A DNA stretch of 36,689 nt from assembly GCA_964644075.1 (NCBI GenBank), contig CAZXUQ010000008.1, forward strand, positions 1 to 36,689, in the 5' to 3' direction. The notes below the pieces were generated by a model. The model was not told the origin of the DNA, made no database searches, and saw nothing but the letters and a program-made list of their open reading frames with translations. Source of the stretch: JAGOMW01 sp964644075 (GTDB lineage Bacteria > Patescibacteriota > Gracilibacteria > BD1-5 > UBA2023). The position numbers were made by a program, and so were the translations under genes. Positions 18,666 to 28,884 of this stretch are shown one piece after another (the stretch's first letter is position 1; each line of letters begins with the position of its first letter).

Positions 18666-21260
18666 TTAGGGAGTGAATACTGGATCTGCTATTTGCTGTA
18701 TTGGTATAGAACTATCAGACGAGGAGTATGTGAGCGAGATAGTCAGAGTTTGGTATCATTCTTTTACGAGTGTAATAAACCCGGAAATTCATCCCGAGGA
18801 ATGAGTAAAAGCGAATGATGATCATGAGCTGTTGGTGTTTCCGATATTTACTCCTGTTCCGTCTTGGAGTCCTGTATAGGCATCGACCTGAGTTCCTGCT
18901 ATGAGTCCAGTGAGAGTGAGAGTATTTACATCGAGTGGATACTCGTAGTCCTGTGATGTGGTCGAGGAGTTTGTGAGAACATATACACTCGTGATAGCAG
19001 TCGCATTCGCTGTAGTAGTAGTTATCTTTATCTTGAGTTTTACTCCTTTGCTTGGATCTATTCCTGTGATACCACTCAGAGCCGTTCCGAGTCATGCTGC
19101 AGTAAAGCTCGATGAAGTCATCGTAGAGAATCCTGTACCATCGTTTTTATCTATGGCGTACTCGAATCGGTAGTTTCCGACTGTACCACCTGCCATGACA
19201 AGTGCTGAGTTTTGGAAACTATTATGTCCGAGAGCGTAGTATGGCATCTCGAATGTTGCTGACATCCCGACAGTTGGCATATAGAGACCGCCTGCGGAGG
19301 TGAAGTTGGCACTATTTTCGAGAGTTATCTGTGAACTTGTGAGAGAAGTTGCCTCATTCATGAGGATAGCGATACGACCAACTGTGGTAGAGGTGAAGTA
19401 GTCTATGAAATGAGTACCATATACTGCTGTCTGTGCTGTAAGAGGATGAGTACACCCGACACCTTTCGCGAGAAAATTAAGCATCGGAGATACTGGAGCA
19501 TCCGCGTAGTCTCAAAATACTTTTTCAAGTGTGATACGAGTCGATGAGTTATCCCCAGTCCATAGACCTGTACGAGTATTTGAGACATAGCATCTCTGAA
19601 TTTTTACGTCAGTTACCGCTCATCCTGTGGCGAGAACAAAGAGATATGCAGAGTTATTTGTAGATCCAAGACTAAGTGGAGTTGCACGAGTTCCGATATT
19701 TCGGAGCTTTATCTGAGAACATCATGCTGCTGCTACACTGAGTATTCCGAGATATGGCTGTACGTTCGTGATACCCATGAAATCCCCACCAGAAGCAAGG
19801 AAATTGAGTGTATTCGCCGAGAGTTCAAATACATATGAGTTCTGCACTGCGGTTGTCGCGGTCGTTCCTGTGATGACATCGACATACTTCCATCCTGTCA
19901 CGGTGATATTCGTACATGTAGCGAACACCATACGACCATTTATGAGAATAGGATCTGTCCATGTACAATTTACCGCACGAGTACATACCCAGTTTCATGA
20001 AGTAGCGTTTCACTTCACCGTCAATCATACGCTTCTGACAGAAGCGTATGAGAATCCAGCGACATCCGTGATAGAGCATGTATAATTACCTGATGAGGCG
20101 AGTGTAGCACGAGACCATACACAGTCTGTAAATGTGCCACCTGCAAAACAGAGAGATTTTAGAAGTGCGAACTGAGTCTGAGCCGCAGTCTGTCCGACTC
20201 ATACCTTTGACCAGTTCATAGGAGAAGCAATCTCTGATACAGAGATTTGTTCGTTGGTTTGTAGGTTCGTGAGAGTCACTGAGAATGCTTGAGCAAACGA
20301 GAGATACCATGATGACGATACCTTATCCATGTCGATTACACCTCCACCAGTCGTCGTAAAATCGTATCTCGTGGCGAGTGTAGCATTGGGGAGAGCGTTT
20401 GCATTTCTCGTGGTTGTGACAGAGTTCTGGAGGATAATATTCGGGATGACTACCTTGAGTCATGTAACTGGAAGAAATCCAGCATTGGCAGTTCCATTAT
20501 GTCCTATACGCACGAGTCCTGCTGATGATATCCAGCATACTTTTGCGCGTATATCCGTTGCTACACTCGTCTGAGATCCTGCATTTGGATAGAACTCATA
20601 GTCATTGCTTCCTACAGTCTTTTCGATGAACACTCCTGGTACATAGATAGCAGCGAGTCACTGTGTTGGTACTTGGAATTGCTGATTTGCTACTCCGTTG
20701 GTTGTTCCGAGTGGATACCATTCACCACGAAAACGAGCTGTACCAAGACGAGGAACTGTACATGTACTTGCCTCGTCTCATACAAGCTCTATCCATCCGA
20801 CTATATCCACTCCACTCGCAGTTGCTGTGATACCTGTGAGAGCACCACTCGCGAAAGGTGTTCAGTTCCATGCTTTTATCTTGATAAATCCACTTGCTGG
20901 CATCGCAGATCCTGAAGCAGTAGGAAGTGTCGTAAGTGATGACATGACAGATATGAGCTTTCCACTTGCCCCACCCTGTGAGATAGTCGTGCCAAGTGTT
21001 GGTACATTTCCACTTCCACCAGTATACGGTATGAGACGAACAAAACGTGCATCAATATCGAGAATACCACCCAGAGTTGCCGATAGAGTAATATTCCCCA
21101 TAGATGTAGCCGCAGTCGCTGAAGCATTCGAGTTATTGAGACCGAATCGTGAGTCTTGGTCGATCGTCAGTGTACCACCATTGATATTATAAATATCCCC
21201 ACCAGTCTTACCAGTGAGAGCATCGATATTTTGTGATGTGGTGATGGTGAATGTTGCCAT
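18666..21260 (-). CDS. Large beta-rich virion protein, 864 residues
   Basis: Starts MATFTITTSQNIDALTGKTG; the N-terminal part (GGTLTIDQDSRFGLNN..., LDIDARFVRLIPYTGGSGNV, RFRGEWYPLGTTNGVANQQF) resembles a repeated beta-helix/fibre-type protein found in other siphophages without known role. The rest is Thr/Ser/Asn/Gly-rich with putative Ig-like strands near the C-terminus. Its ATG overlaps the portal stop (TAATG). A perfect 11-bp inverted repeat lies in the coding sequence at 20026-20050. The position between portal and MuF is unusual for a fibre and may indicate a head-fibre or decoration. Confidence 0.78.
20026..20050. repeat. Perfect 11-bp inverted repeat inside the 864-residue gene
   Basis: CATACGCTTCT, three bases, then AGAAGCGTATG. 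No T-run follows on either strand, so it is not an intrinsic terminator. It could be a translation-pausing hairpin, a protein-binding site or simply a coding coincidence (it encodes part of SYASVRSVG). Confidence 0.7.
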
Positions 21261-22507
21261 TAATTTTTAGAAATTCTAAGGAGCATGCCCTTCTCTTTTT
21301 TTGTTAGTTGGTTCTCGGGTAGGAGCTCACCTGTCCCAACGTCTTCCGCGAATTCGTATCATTTCTTGATGAGTGGTCTATCTGCCCAATCTCAATCGTA
21401 TTTTTCTTCTCCGAGTCGTGTGCGTCCCTCATTGAGTGTCATGAGTCAGAGTCCTATGAGCTTCTCCGCTTCATCAATTTTGTCCTTCCGGTCGAAGTCT
21501 CGGTTATCTACGAACTTGAGCTCAATATTTTCGACCTTGAATTCTGCACGGATAATCTCCGTGAGAAACTTCGAGAGAAGAACTTCGAGAGGTCGGACAG
21601 TGTCCTCGATAAAGGTTCGATACATCGAGTCAGAGTTCGAGAAGTTTACTCCATCGTGATATCCGAGGATTACTTTCGGTACACTCATCGCGGTACAGAT
21701 TTTCTCGATGGTAAATTTTCTCATCTCGAGGAACTCCATATCTTTCATAGAGTTCGAAAGTTGCTTGATATCCTTAATGCCACGATTCGCACTAATCTTG
21801 TGACGATTCGCACCACCTGCGAATTGTTCCTTGAGCTGTGCAACCGCCGTCTTGAGTGAGTCGTCAGAGATATCATCGTCGAGGATGATGAGCGTGTTCG
21901 GAATGGCATTATTCTTGAAGAATGCATAGTTGCTCTTGGATGCCTCATCATCTCCCATCACGTCATAGATGAGTGTCTCCACTCGTGACATACCGATTAT
22001 CTCGTTGTCATGATCGCGAGTATCCACGAGATGATAGAGTTCTCATACGGCAAATGGCACAAGCTCTCACTTCGAGGACTTCTGCACATATCCGAGGACT
22101 TCACCATATTTGTCGGCGATGACATATACGGTTCGAGGATCGAGTATCTGTACGTCTATCATCTGTCCAAAAGGATTGACGATAGGAACAATGTACGCAT
22201 TCCCACCTATCCAGAGGTCACGGATGATCGTGGATCTATGGAGTTCGAGGTACTTCATCGCATTCTCGATAAGTGGATTATCCACTTTCTCATCATTCTC
22301 TACGAGAAAATATCCACCCTTTCCGACCGTATCCCCGAGCTTCTGTATAGCTGTACGGATATCAGTATTCTTTCGGTAGAGTGAATAATAGAGCGTGATA
22401 GACGTAGGAATTTCCCCCCAATTTCCGAAGCTCTGTCCTTTGTATGACAGACCGCGACGAGTCGGTTTTTTCTGTGTTGCGTTCGCTTTTTTCGCAGTTT
22501 CTGCCAT
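21260..22507 (-). CDS. Portal protein
   Basis: 415 residues. Typical portal features: NTDIRTAIQKLGDTVGKGGY in the N-terminal part, LELHRSTIIRDLWIGGNAYI, ELYHLVDTRDHDNEIIG (with a UGA-Gly just before), the helix MEFLEMRKFTIEKICTAMSV preceding PKVILGY, and the C-terminal GLMTLNEGRTRLGEEKYDGD. It forms the dodecameric DNA channel. It follows the terminase genes and carries its own promoter and leader motif. Confidence 0.92.
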
Positions 22508-22565
22508 AAACTAAAAAGGATTAAATGGTTGAAAATATAATATCCACGAAAGCCTTGTCTGTCAA
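22508..22565 (-). promoter_or_regulatory. Late promoter for portal/structural operon, with operator-like leader
   Basis: Minus strand: -35 TTGACA (22560-22565), 17-nt spacer, -10 TATTAT (22537-22542), then CAACCATTTAATCCTTTTT before the ATG at 22507. It lies just after the terminase stop (22569). The leader element is spaced exactly as at the other two late promoters: AATCC, 10 nt, ATG. Confidence 0.78.
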
Positions 22566-22568
22566 TAA

Positions 22569-23930
22569 TTAGAGACCGATAAGCACGAAGTCTTTTTTCG
22601 GTTTTGCGAGGAAAAAATACATGCGCATAGCGATAGTATCACTGAAGTCAGGAGAGCGACCAATAATCTCCTTTATTTTTTCTTTTGGTAGTATTTTTCG
22701 CGGTCCATCTTTATCGATATCAATCTCTGCTTGCACGTCGAGCTCTTGCTTGATGAGCTCTCGATACTTCTCTGGTACTTTCGCGAGAGAGATCTTTGCA
22801 ATATAGTCCTGGAGGAGAAAATAACACTGCGTCTTGAGATTTGCATAGAGTGGCTTTCCCGATCCATCACCACTGGCACGCTTCTCTGCATCGGTTCTCG
22901 TGTCTATCGGGCTACTTCCATTCTGAAATCCCTTACACTGGAGATTGCCTACCACTCACCAACCGATACCGTCCTCATCGAGGAGAGTTCTCGACATAGG
23001 AACAGAGTACTTCTCCGCAAATGACTTCACGCATGCCTGGAGTTCCAGCGCACTACATTTCTCGAATACTTTCTGGTCGATAATCTCGAGACCATCCCAT
23101 ACGGTTATCCACGCTCTATCCGCTCCCTGTCACGCCACGTCTCACACGATATATCGCTCTCCAGTGATGCCTGGATTTGTGAATAAATCAGTGATAGCGT
23201 CATAATCATAGAGCTTTCATGGTGTATCGTCGTATTCCCAGTTTCCATGAAGGAGACGCTCCTTGGTGACTTTATCGGCGTTTTTGTAGTTTTCCTCATA
23301 CTTTTGGTGGTCTATATGAGGATTATCCTTGTACAGTGACTGGATAAATACTCGATTCGGTTCGATATATTCCTCTTTGGTCGCCTTGATAAAATCTTGG
23401 TAGAGGTGTCATTTCATTGGATTACACCCCATAAGCATCTTACCAGTGAGATTATACTCCTTGATTTTTTCCGTGAGACGAGTTTTTCCGACATCGATAG
23501 CCTTGCGGTGTATCTCCTGTGCCTCATCGATGAAAAAGTGAGTCAATTCGTATCACCCGAGAAAGTTGAACTCTGGATCCGTTGGTTGAAGTTTGAGAGG
23601 TATAAAGAAAACGCGAGAATAATTATAAAAATGCAGTTCCTTCGTCTGCATATTTATATCGTAGTGGACTCACTTCTTCGCTCCGTGTGAGTCCATCACT
23701 TTCAGGAGTGTCACGAGAGTAGATTTGCGGAGGTCATCCCATTCCTTACGTCCGACTCCCCATGCGATGCCTGGATAAGCAATACAGGTCATGAAAATAA
23801 TCTCGCATATCCCCCACGTCTTACCACCACGACCTCCACCACCAAAGAGAATCTCTGTATATCGAGTGTCGTTGAAGTACTGGAGGAGTTCTCCTTGTTT
23901 TTTCGTGAGTTTTACTTCGAGATTAGCCAT
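22569..23930 (-). CDS. Terminase large subunit
   Basis: 453 residues. Walker A is the glycine-rich variant FGGGGRGGKTWG near residue 30; Walker B is THFFIDEAQE; the C-terminal nuclease domain shows IVGDVAGQGADRAWITVWDG (first catalytic Asp) and TLLDEDGIGWGVVG (second). This is the ATP-driven DNA packaging motor with a headful or cos-cutting nuclease. Its ATG overlaps the terminase small subunit stop by eight bases. Confidence 0.94.
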
Positions 23931-24465
23931 CGGAAATATTTACATTGATAGAAGTAAAGAGAGCAGAACCATCAGCACCAGTTGTCTCGATACGCTTCGA
24001 GAACTCAGTCTTTTCTTGCGTTTCCAGTACCCACTTGGCAATATCCCCGTCCTCCTTTTGGAGTTTCTTCAGGATGACATTCCGAGCGAGTACTTTCATC
24101 GAATCCCTCGCACCATCGACCCAATACTTAACTTGCGCATCCCTATCGTACCAACCTCGTACAGTCTGAGCCACGACTATTCCGAGCTTTTTCTCATCTT
24201 CATTGTTTAGAATCTCTCATTCGCTCATTTTCGCAAGAGTCTTCTTAACGGACGCATTATGAGCGTCGACCGCACGCTCTATCGAGAGTCCCATCTGAAA
24301 GTATGGTATGAGAGCCATGATTACCCCCTCCTTGTTCAGAGCCTTCCCACGCCCTGAAGACTTCAGTGGTTTCTTCTTCTCGGGCTTTCGTCCTGTGGAT
24401 TTCTTTTTGACCTTGACTGGCTTTTTCTTCGCCCCTTCTGGCGGTGCTACTTTTTTGATTGTCAT
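23923..24465 (-). CDS. Terminase small subunit
   Basis: 180 residues. A strongly basic Lys/Pro-rich N-terminus (residues 6-45) precedes a helix-turn-helix (GVIMALIPYFQMGLSIERAV, then DAHNASVKKTL), then a helical oligomerisation region. Such proteins recognise the packaging site. A UGA-Gly at residue 83 splits it in the standard code. It precedes the large subunit, with overlapping ends. Its own sequence or the flanking region is a candidate pac/cos site, though none can be named by eye. Confidence 0.82.
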
Positions 24466-24478
24466 AAGAGAAGAGTGG

Positions 24479-24739
24479 TTAAAGATTAATCAATTCACAC
24501 AATTTTTCTTCTCACTTTACAGTGAGCCATCATGTGCGTAGAGATGTTCAGTATTCAATAAATCAATTTCCTACTTCTCGTTCCATGGCTGAATATATAA
24601 CCTTTTCAGGTGCATTATATTTTTCCATTATAATTTGCCACGGAGCTTTTCATAAATTTCATAGTCAACGAAATGGTTGTGAGTGAAACTCCTTACATGC
24701 AGAAAGCACATCAACTGTTTTTATGTCTTTGGTTTGCAT
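24479..24739 (-). CDS. Small conserved-looking protein before the terminase genes, 86 residues
   Basis: Starts MQTKDIKTVDVLSACKEFHS; the segment GLGNLGKAPWQIIMEKYNAP and the end SLRTGWLTVKGEEKLCEL read like a winged-helix-type regulatory protein (a 'G..yG.SLR.gwlT.kG' ending). Six UGA codons are read as Gly, several at positions where glycine is structurally natural. It overlaps the methyltransferase remnant by 19 bases. Function unknown; a late regulator is one possibility. Confidence 0.7.
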
Positions 24740-25074
24740 AAGAGAGAATTAAAAGTTATATCCGTACCTGCAAGTATTGCTTTCTTCCCGGTGAAGTTCT
24801 GCCACCTGATGACTGCCATATCGACATACTCAGGAGAGAGCTCTATCGCTCGACACTTTCGCTTCGTCTGTTCGCTTGCGATGATCGTCGTACCTGATCC
24901 AGAGAATGGCTCGTATACCATATCTCACGGCTTCGAATTATTCACTATCGGTTTTATCATACACTCTACAGGCTTTTGTGTGGAGTGTCCAGTGTTATTT
25001 TGCACGACATCGATATTCCATACGGTCGTCTGCTTACGTCCACCCCTCCACCTGCCAGACTTTCACTCCTCCAC
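24721..25074 (-). CDS. Truncated DNA methyltransferase (C-terminal part only)
   Basis: About 117 residues if the GTG at 25074 is used; a TAG at 25093-25095 closes the frame upstream. The sequence GRWRGGRKQTTVWNID, GHSTQKPVECMIKPIV and YEPFSGSGTTIIASEQT matches the C-terminal half of beta-class N6-adenine/N4-cytosine methyltransferases, including the SAM-binding FxGxG motif. The N-terminal half with the catalytic DPPY motif is missing and is replaced by the small membrane-peptide gene, which overlaps it. It may be a decaying remnant or a partner-dependent fragment. Confidence 0.75.
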
Positions 25075-25186
25075 GGTCGTTGCAGTTTTTCTCTATCTTT
25101 GCTCGGATTTCCGCATAGAGTGGAAGTAGGAGAAGTGAGAGAGCGAGTATGACAAGTATGATGGGAATGATAGATTCATTTTTCAT
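25034..25186 (-). CDS. Small membrane protein, 50 residues
   Basis: Reads MKNESIIPIILVILALSLLL..., one strong N-terminal membrane helix (residues about 6-24), followed by a charged cytoplasmic or external tail ending in KVWQVEGWT. It overlaps the methyltransferase remnant in another frame by 41 bases. Preceded by a U-rich tract before its ATG. A Rz-like, anti-host or exclusion role is possible; nothing specific can be shown. Confidence 0.6.
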   Translation of the reverse strand: MKNESIIPIILVILALSLLLLPLYAEIRAKIEKNCNDRGGVKVWQVEGWT

Positions 25187-25204
25187 AAAAATGGATTTTA
25201 AGAA

Positions 25205-25627
25205 TTAGGCTTTCCGTGAAATAAACTTGTACTTTCCCTTGTAGACTTTTCACGAGTCTACATAGGGAGATATATTCGCGGCGGCTGCTACTCCGATATG
25301 CCGAGCTGCGGCAGATATGGAGTCAAATGATGCCTCGAGAGAGAATCATTTTCCTATTTCTCAGGCGAATACATCGATTTGTCGTTTAGGTTTACCACCC
25401 CCCCCCTCAGATTTTGAGGAACATCGCGACTTTTTCGGTGTTGGATATTCTTCTTGTGGAACAGGAAGAGTCTCGGGTTCTGTGATTTCTTGAGCAGTTG
25501 GCTCTGGCTGGATGGTTACAGGGTCTTCTTTTCGCTTTACCTGTTTGATTATAACTTGAGGTATTCATGCGATTGCCTTGAGGATGTCCAGCACATCTTC
25601 ACGAGATCATTCGATTTCAATTTTCAT
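25205..25627 (-). CDS. NUMOD-like DNA-binding protein, 140 residues
   Basis: The C-terminal 60 residues (RQIDVFAGEIGKGFSLEASF, then DSISAAARHIGVAAAANISP, ending YKGKYKFISRKA) match the NUMOD1-type modular DNA-binding repeat normally attached to homing endonucleases, but no nuclease domain is present. Residues 40-90 are a Pro/Glu-rich linker. A run of nine G (sense strand; C9 at 25398-25406) encodes a Gly stretch and is prone to slippage. Four or more UGA-Gly codons. Probably a DNA-binding regulator. Confidence 0.68.
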
Positions 25628-25638
25628 GGGAGAAAAAG

Positions 25639-26067
25639 TTAAGAAGTAGGCGTGATTTCGAGGATCGTAATGACGACCTCATTTTCTGGAATGTCCTGGT
25701 CGAGAACACGACAGTTCATCGAGCGGAGTACTGTGTGACAATCGTCGTCTATGAGTCATGCTTTGACGATCATATCGTTGATTGATTCTATTTTGTTCGA
25801 GATGTCCCAGCGTTTTTTGCAAGGCGTGCCATCCTTATTTTTTGCCACTCGGAAAAGGTAGTCGATGTGTAGGTTTTCAAATCATCGGAAATTCCCGAGA
25901 TGTCGCATCTCCACGGAAAGCTCGTCGGCATGACGAACTTCCCAGAGATGGTACTCATCATCGGAACCAATATATGATTTTCCTGTACGATGATTCTTCT
26001 TGATAATGTGACGGTTTTTCTTGGACGGTATACCTCAAATAATTGTGAAAGTGATTTCTTTAGGCAT
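25639..26067 (-). CDS. RusA-like Holliday junction resolvase
   Basis: 142 residues. GGIPSKKNRH near the start, then KKRWDISNKIESINDMIVKA, and GLIDDDCHTVLRS reproduce the RusA family layout (Pro-x-x-KN, the D-xx-N-xx-K pattern and the acidic DDD that binds magnesium). RusA cuts four-way junctions in replicating or packaged phage DNA. A UGA encodes one of the first glycines and the Gly before LIDDD. It overlaps the 194-residue gene by eight bases. Confidence 0.85.
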
Positions 26068-26644
26068 AGAGTATATCTTTATCAATTTCATTAAAACGAG
26101 TTTTTTCAAACATTTCCTTTTTCTCCTCTTCAGAGAGATCCATATAGTGCTTATCATTCGAATCATTGAGTACGATGAATATTCATATATTCGATCTCTC
26201 ATCTGAGAGAATAAACTTCAGAAGGCTTATGGGAAGAGTAAAAGTGAGGAGTGTATTTCCCTGAGTATCTTTCTTGTACTCCAGGAGAGAAACATTTCTG
26301 AAGGATACCATTCAAAGGAGCTCAGAATGGTTTTTATAATCTTCAGCAGTATGCATCATATCCTCCGTGAGCTCTTTCGGATCGATATTGATTTCCATCT
26401 GCTTAGAGTCGAGCTTTCTGGCTATCTCGTCGATCGCATCTCGGTACTTTCTCGGAGAGAGAACAAAATGCATATTGTATTGAGGAAAATACTCATCCAT
26501 GGCAAACGGAAGCTTGATTTTGAGAGTACAAGTTTTATTGACATAGATCTTCGCCTCTTCCATGAGGAACTCGAACGGATATCCAAATATTGGAAAAGTG
26601 AGTTCTGGTTTTGAGATGACACTTGATTTTGAAATGATAGACAT
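26060..26644 (-). CDS. Hypothetical replication-module protein, 194 residues
   Basis: Reads MSIISKSSVISKPELTFPIF with mixed alpha/beta character and an acidic C-terminus. Central segment KQMEINIDPKELTEDMMHTA. It sits between the lysozyme and RusA genes and overlaps RusA. No family recognised; a single-strand DNA-binding or recombination accessory is a guess from context. UGA-Gly codons at two places. Confidence 0.68.
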
Positions 26645-26650
26645 AAAAAT

Positions 26651-27622
26651 TTAATTAGAAGATATGATATTCCACTCTGCAGCTCTTCGGTTTACGAGTC
26701 ATTGCAAACGCTCGCCATCGGCAGATTTACACCAAGAATTGAACCACTTGAGTCCATTTTTGCGAATGCTTTGGTATCATGCTGGGCAATTATGTTTGAA
26801 CGACGCGAGGGCTCCGTGAGCTTCAGCGTGGAGAGTCGGGAAATCAGTACGGATAACCGAGATGTCCTCTTTGAGACTTTCTGCAAGCATCGTGTCTGCT
26901 TTCTGTTGTAAGATGCTTCACTTGCACTTTCAGTCTTTCGGTATTTTCGACCAGTAGAATCAGTATCAGATGGAGCATTGCTTCACGTCTTTATAGGCGG
27001 ATAGTCTGAGACCCTCCCACCTGTGGATGAGCTTTACTGCCGTTTCGTATGCCAGCCAGTAATCTGTGCTTTTTCCTTTCGTGCCAACCCCTCCAGACGG
27101 AGAGACTGACGAAGTCCGTTGAACCTCGGATCAATGTTGTACAGTTGTTGCCACTTGCTTTCAGGAAGTTTGTGGAGCTCACTGTACTTTATTTTGAGAG
27201 TCGATGCGAGTGGATTTTCCTTTTTTATCAGGTCAAATAGTGCTTTGGTTGGTGACATTTTGAGAAGAATTAGAGATTATGGGGCGACTGGGAGGCTCGC
27301 TTGATGGGGCGAGCTTTCCCGTTCAATTTGTATTTGTAAGTTCTTCTCTCCAGCACTCGTAAGCCTCTTTTTGTTGGCTATCAAATCGGCTTCCAGTCTG
27401 AGAAGTGGCTTTATCAAAGCACTCAAGATAGAGAGCTTTAGAGAAGTTATCCTCTCACTCCAGACGAGCCTTTGTAGCTTCTTCTTCTCGAATTCGAGCT
27501 TCTTCAGCTTGGACTCTAAGGGAGTCAAGTGTCGGAGTTTCCGAGTTCTGAAATGTGTCGTAGATGTAATACGAACCGCCTGTAAGAGCGATTCAAAAGA
27601 TTGCAAGATATTTTGCATTCAT
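26651..27622 (-). CDS. Membrane-anchored GH24 lysozyme (endolysin)
   Basis: 323 residues, completely hidden in the standard code. Residues 4-21 are a hydrophobic signal-anchor (YLAIFGIALTGGSYYIYD). Residues 35-95 are a charged coiled-coil-like stalk; 100-185 a Ser/Thr/Gly/Pro/Gln-rich flexible linker. The C-terminal domain is GH24/T4-type lysozyme: Glu203 in IHRWEGLRLSAYKD, Asp212, Ser217 in QCSIGYG, then HGALASFKHNC and LQGLVNRRAAEWN. It would cleave peptidoglycan. Its place among replication genes rather than in the lysis cassette is odd. Two shorter minus-strand frames inside it (27034-27258 and 27277-27618) are shadows. Anchor topology suggests a SAR-type or surface-tethered enzyme. Confidence 0.85.
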
Positions 27623-27668
27623 AAAAAATTATTAGAACCCAGTAAAAGGACTGGTCGCCTATTGGTAT

Positions 27669-28316
27669 TTATTTGACGCGGTTTGTAATGGCAGTCTTAT
27701 AGGACTCATACTCCGCCTTGAGTTGTTCTGTAGATAACTCGGTCCTACTTCCGATGGAGTACTTCTTGTAGAGTTTTTCCTCTACTTCCTCCTGAGGAAT
27801 TCCGAAGATATTGACATATTCTGCCATGACGATACCGAGCTTCTGTCTCCAAGCCTTGAGCTCTTCGACGATTCGTTCATCGTTCTTTGGTTTACTTTCG
27901 GTAGTTATCTGCATCACCATTTGCTGGACTTTCTGGAGAGGAGACATTGCGAGGTCATCGCCTCAGATAAAATTCCCGTACTTGATGTCGAGGTTTATCA
28001 TGAGTTCAGCGTCTCGCATATTTCTCCATCACTTGTCGAGAAACCTCTTCGGGTTGAACCGAAGCATCCCAGTACCTGGTATCCAAAAACAGAGCCATCG
28101 ACCATGTTCGAGACACTTATCGACGAGCTCCTTTTGAGTGGATACCATGTTTCTCCAGAGGGCTTTCTTCGCGACGAATACTGCTCACTCCGAGTACCAC
28201 CCGACGTGAGCGCCTCAGGCGTTTACACGAGCAACTGAGATTCATCGTCACGTGAGAACTTTCTCCAATCTTGGAAGGAGTTCTCCTGTTCCGTTGGTTT
28301 TTGAGATAGTAAGCAT
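27669..28316 (-). CDS. Hypothetical protein, 215 residues
   Basis: Starts MLTISKTNGTGELLPRLEKV; includes AHVGWYSEGAVFVAKKAL and RWLCFWIPGTGMLRFNRKRF, so the N-terminal half looks like a folded alpha/beta domain, possibly nucleic-acid binding. The C-terminal half is helical and charged (...EELKAWRQKLGIVMAEYV...). At least eight UGA codons are read as Gly in the N-terminal half. It lies between helicase loader and lysozyme. No family recognised. Confidence 0.68.
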
Positions 28317-28365
28317 AAGCGAAAAAATAACTAAGGTATAAGTAATGCGTAGGGATAAAAAAGAA

Positions 28366-28884
28366 CTATACGGTGATAGTTCTTGTGTTGGTCTCTCGGC
28401 GGTCTTTTCATGTCATCTCGATGATGACACAATTTTCCATGATCCGAGAGAATATTCTCTTTTCTCTGGCTTCGAGCTTATCTATAGAGAGATTACTGGT
28501 GATGATTGTCCGGTATGGATTTCCATCTGCATCTTTCTTTTTGAGTCGTTCGTTGAGCCAGTAGAGAGTTTTTTCTATGTATGTTTCGTTACAATCGACG
28601 GATCACATATCGTCATAGATGACAGACTTATGTTTTGCGATGGCTTCGAGTGGAAAAAATTCCAGTCAGCACGAGTATTCTTCAGGAGTTCTAAGGCGAG
28701 CATTTCCAGCAACTATGTGCTGTTTAAAGTGTGGCTCATCTATAAAGTATCCACCGAATATCTCACGTGCGAGATAGGTTTTCCCGACTCATACACCGCC
28801 TAAAATCAATATTGTCTGGTATCATCCATCACGAAGTTGTGTGAGGACATCGACCGCACGTTTGTTTTGGTCGTCTATGATCAT
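28366..28884 (-). CDS. DnaC/IstB-like replicative helicase loader
   Basis: 172 residues with an AAA+ ATP site: Walker A at residues 29-36 (LGGVGVGKTYLA), where Gly32 is UGA, and Walker B SVIYDDMG near residue 90, whose Gly is also UGA. A sensor-1-like TIITSNLS follows. It lacks a long N-terminal helicase-binding domain, as in many phage loaders. It overlaps the initiator gene by ten bases. No helicase or polymerase gene is present, so it probably recruits host DnaB. Confidence 0.88.

Noticed and set aside
20026..20050. Hairpin considered as a transcription terminator
   Set aside because: No T-run on either side, and the gene continues in frame.
27034..27618. Separate minus-strand genes at 27034-27258 and 27277-27618
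   Set aside because: A single longer frame with UGA=Gly covers both and encodes a signal-anchor, stalk and GH24 lysozyme; the two frames are off-frame shadows.
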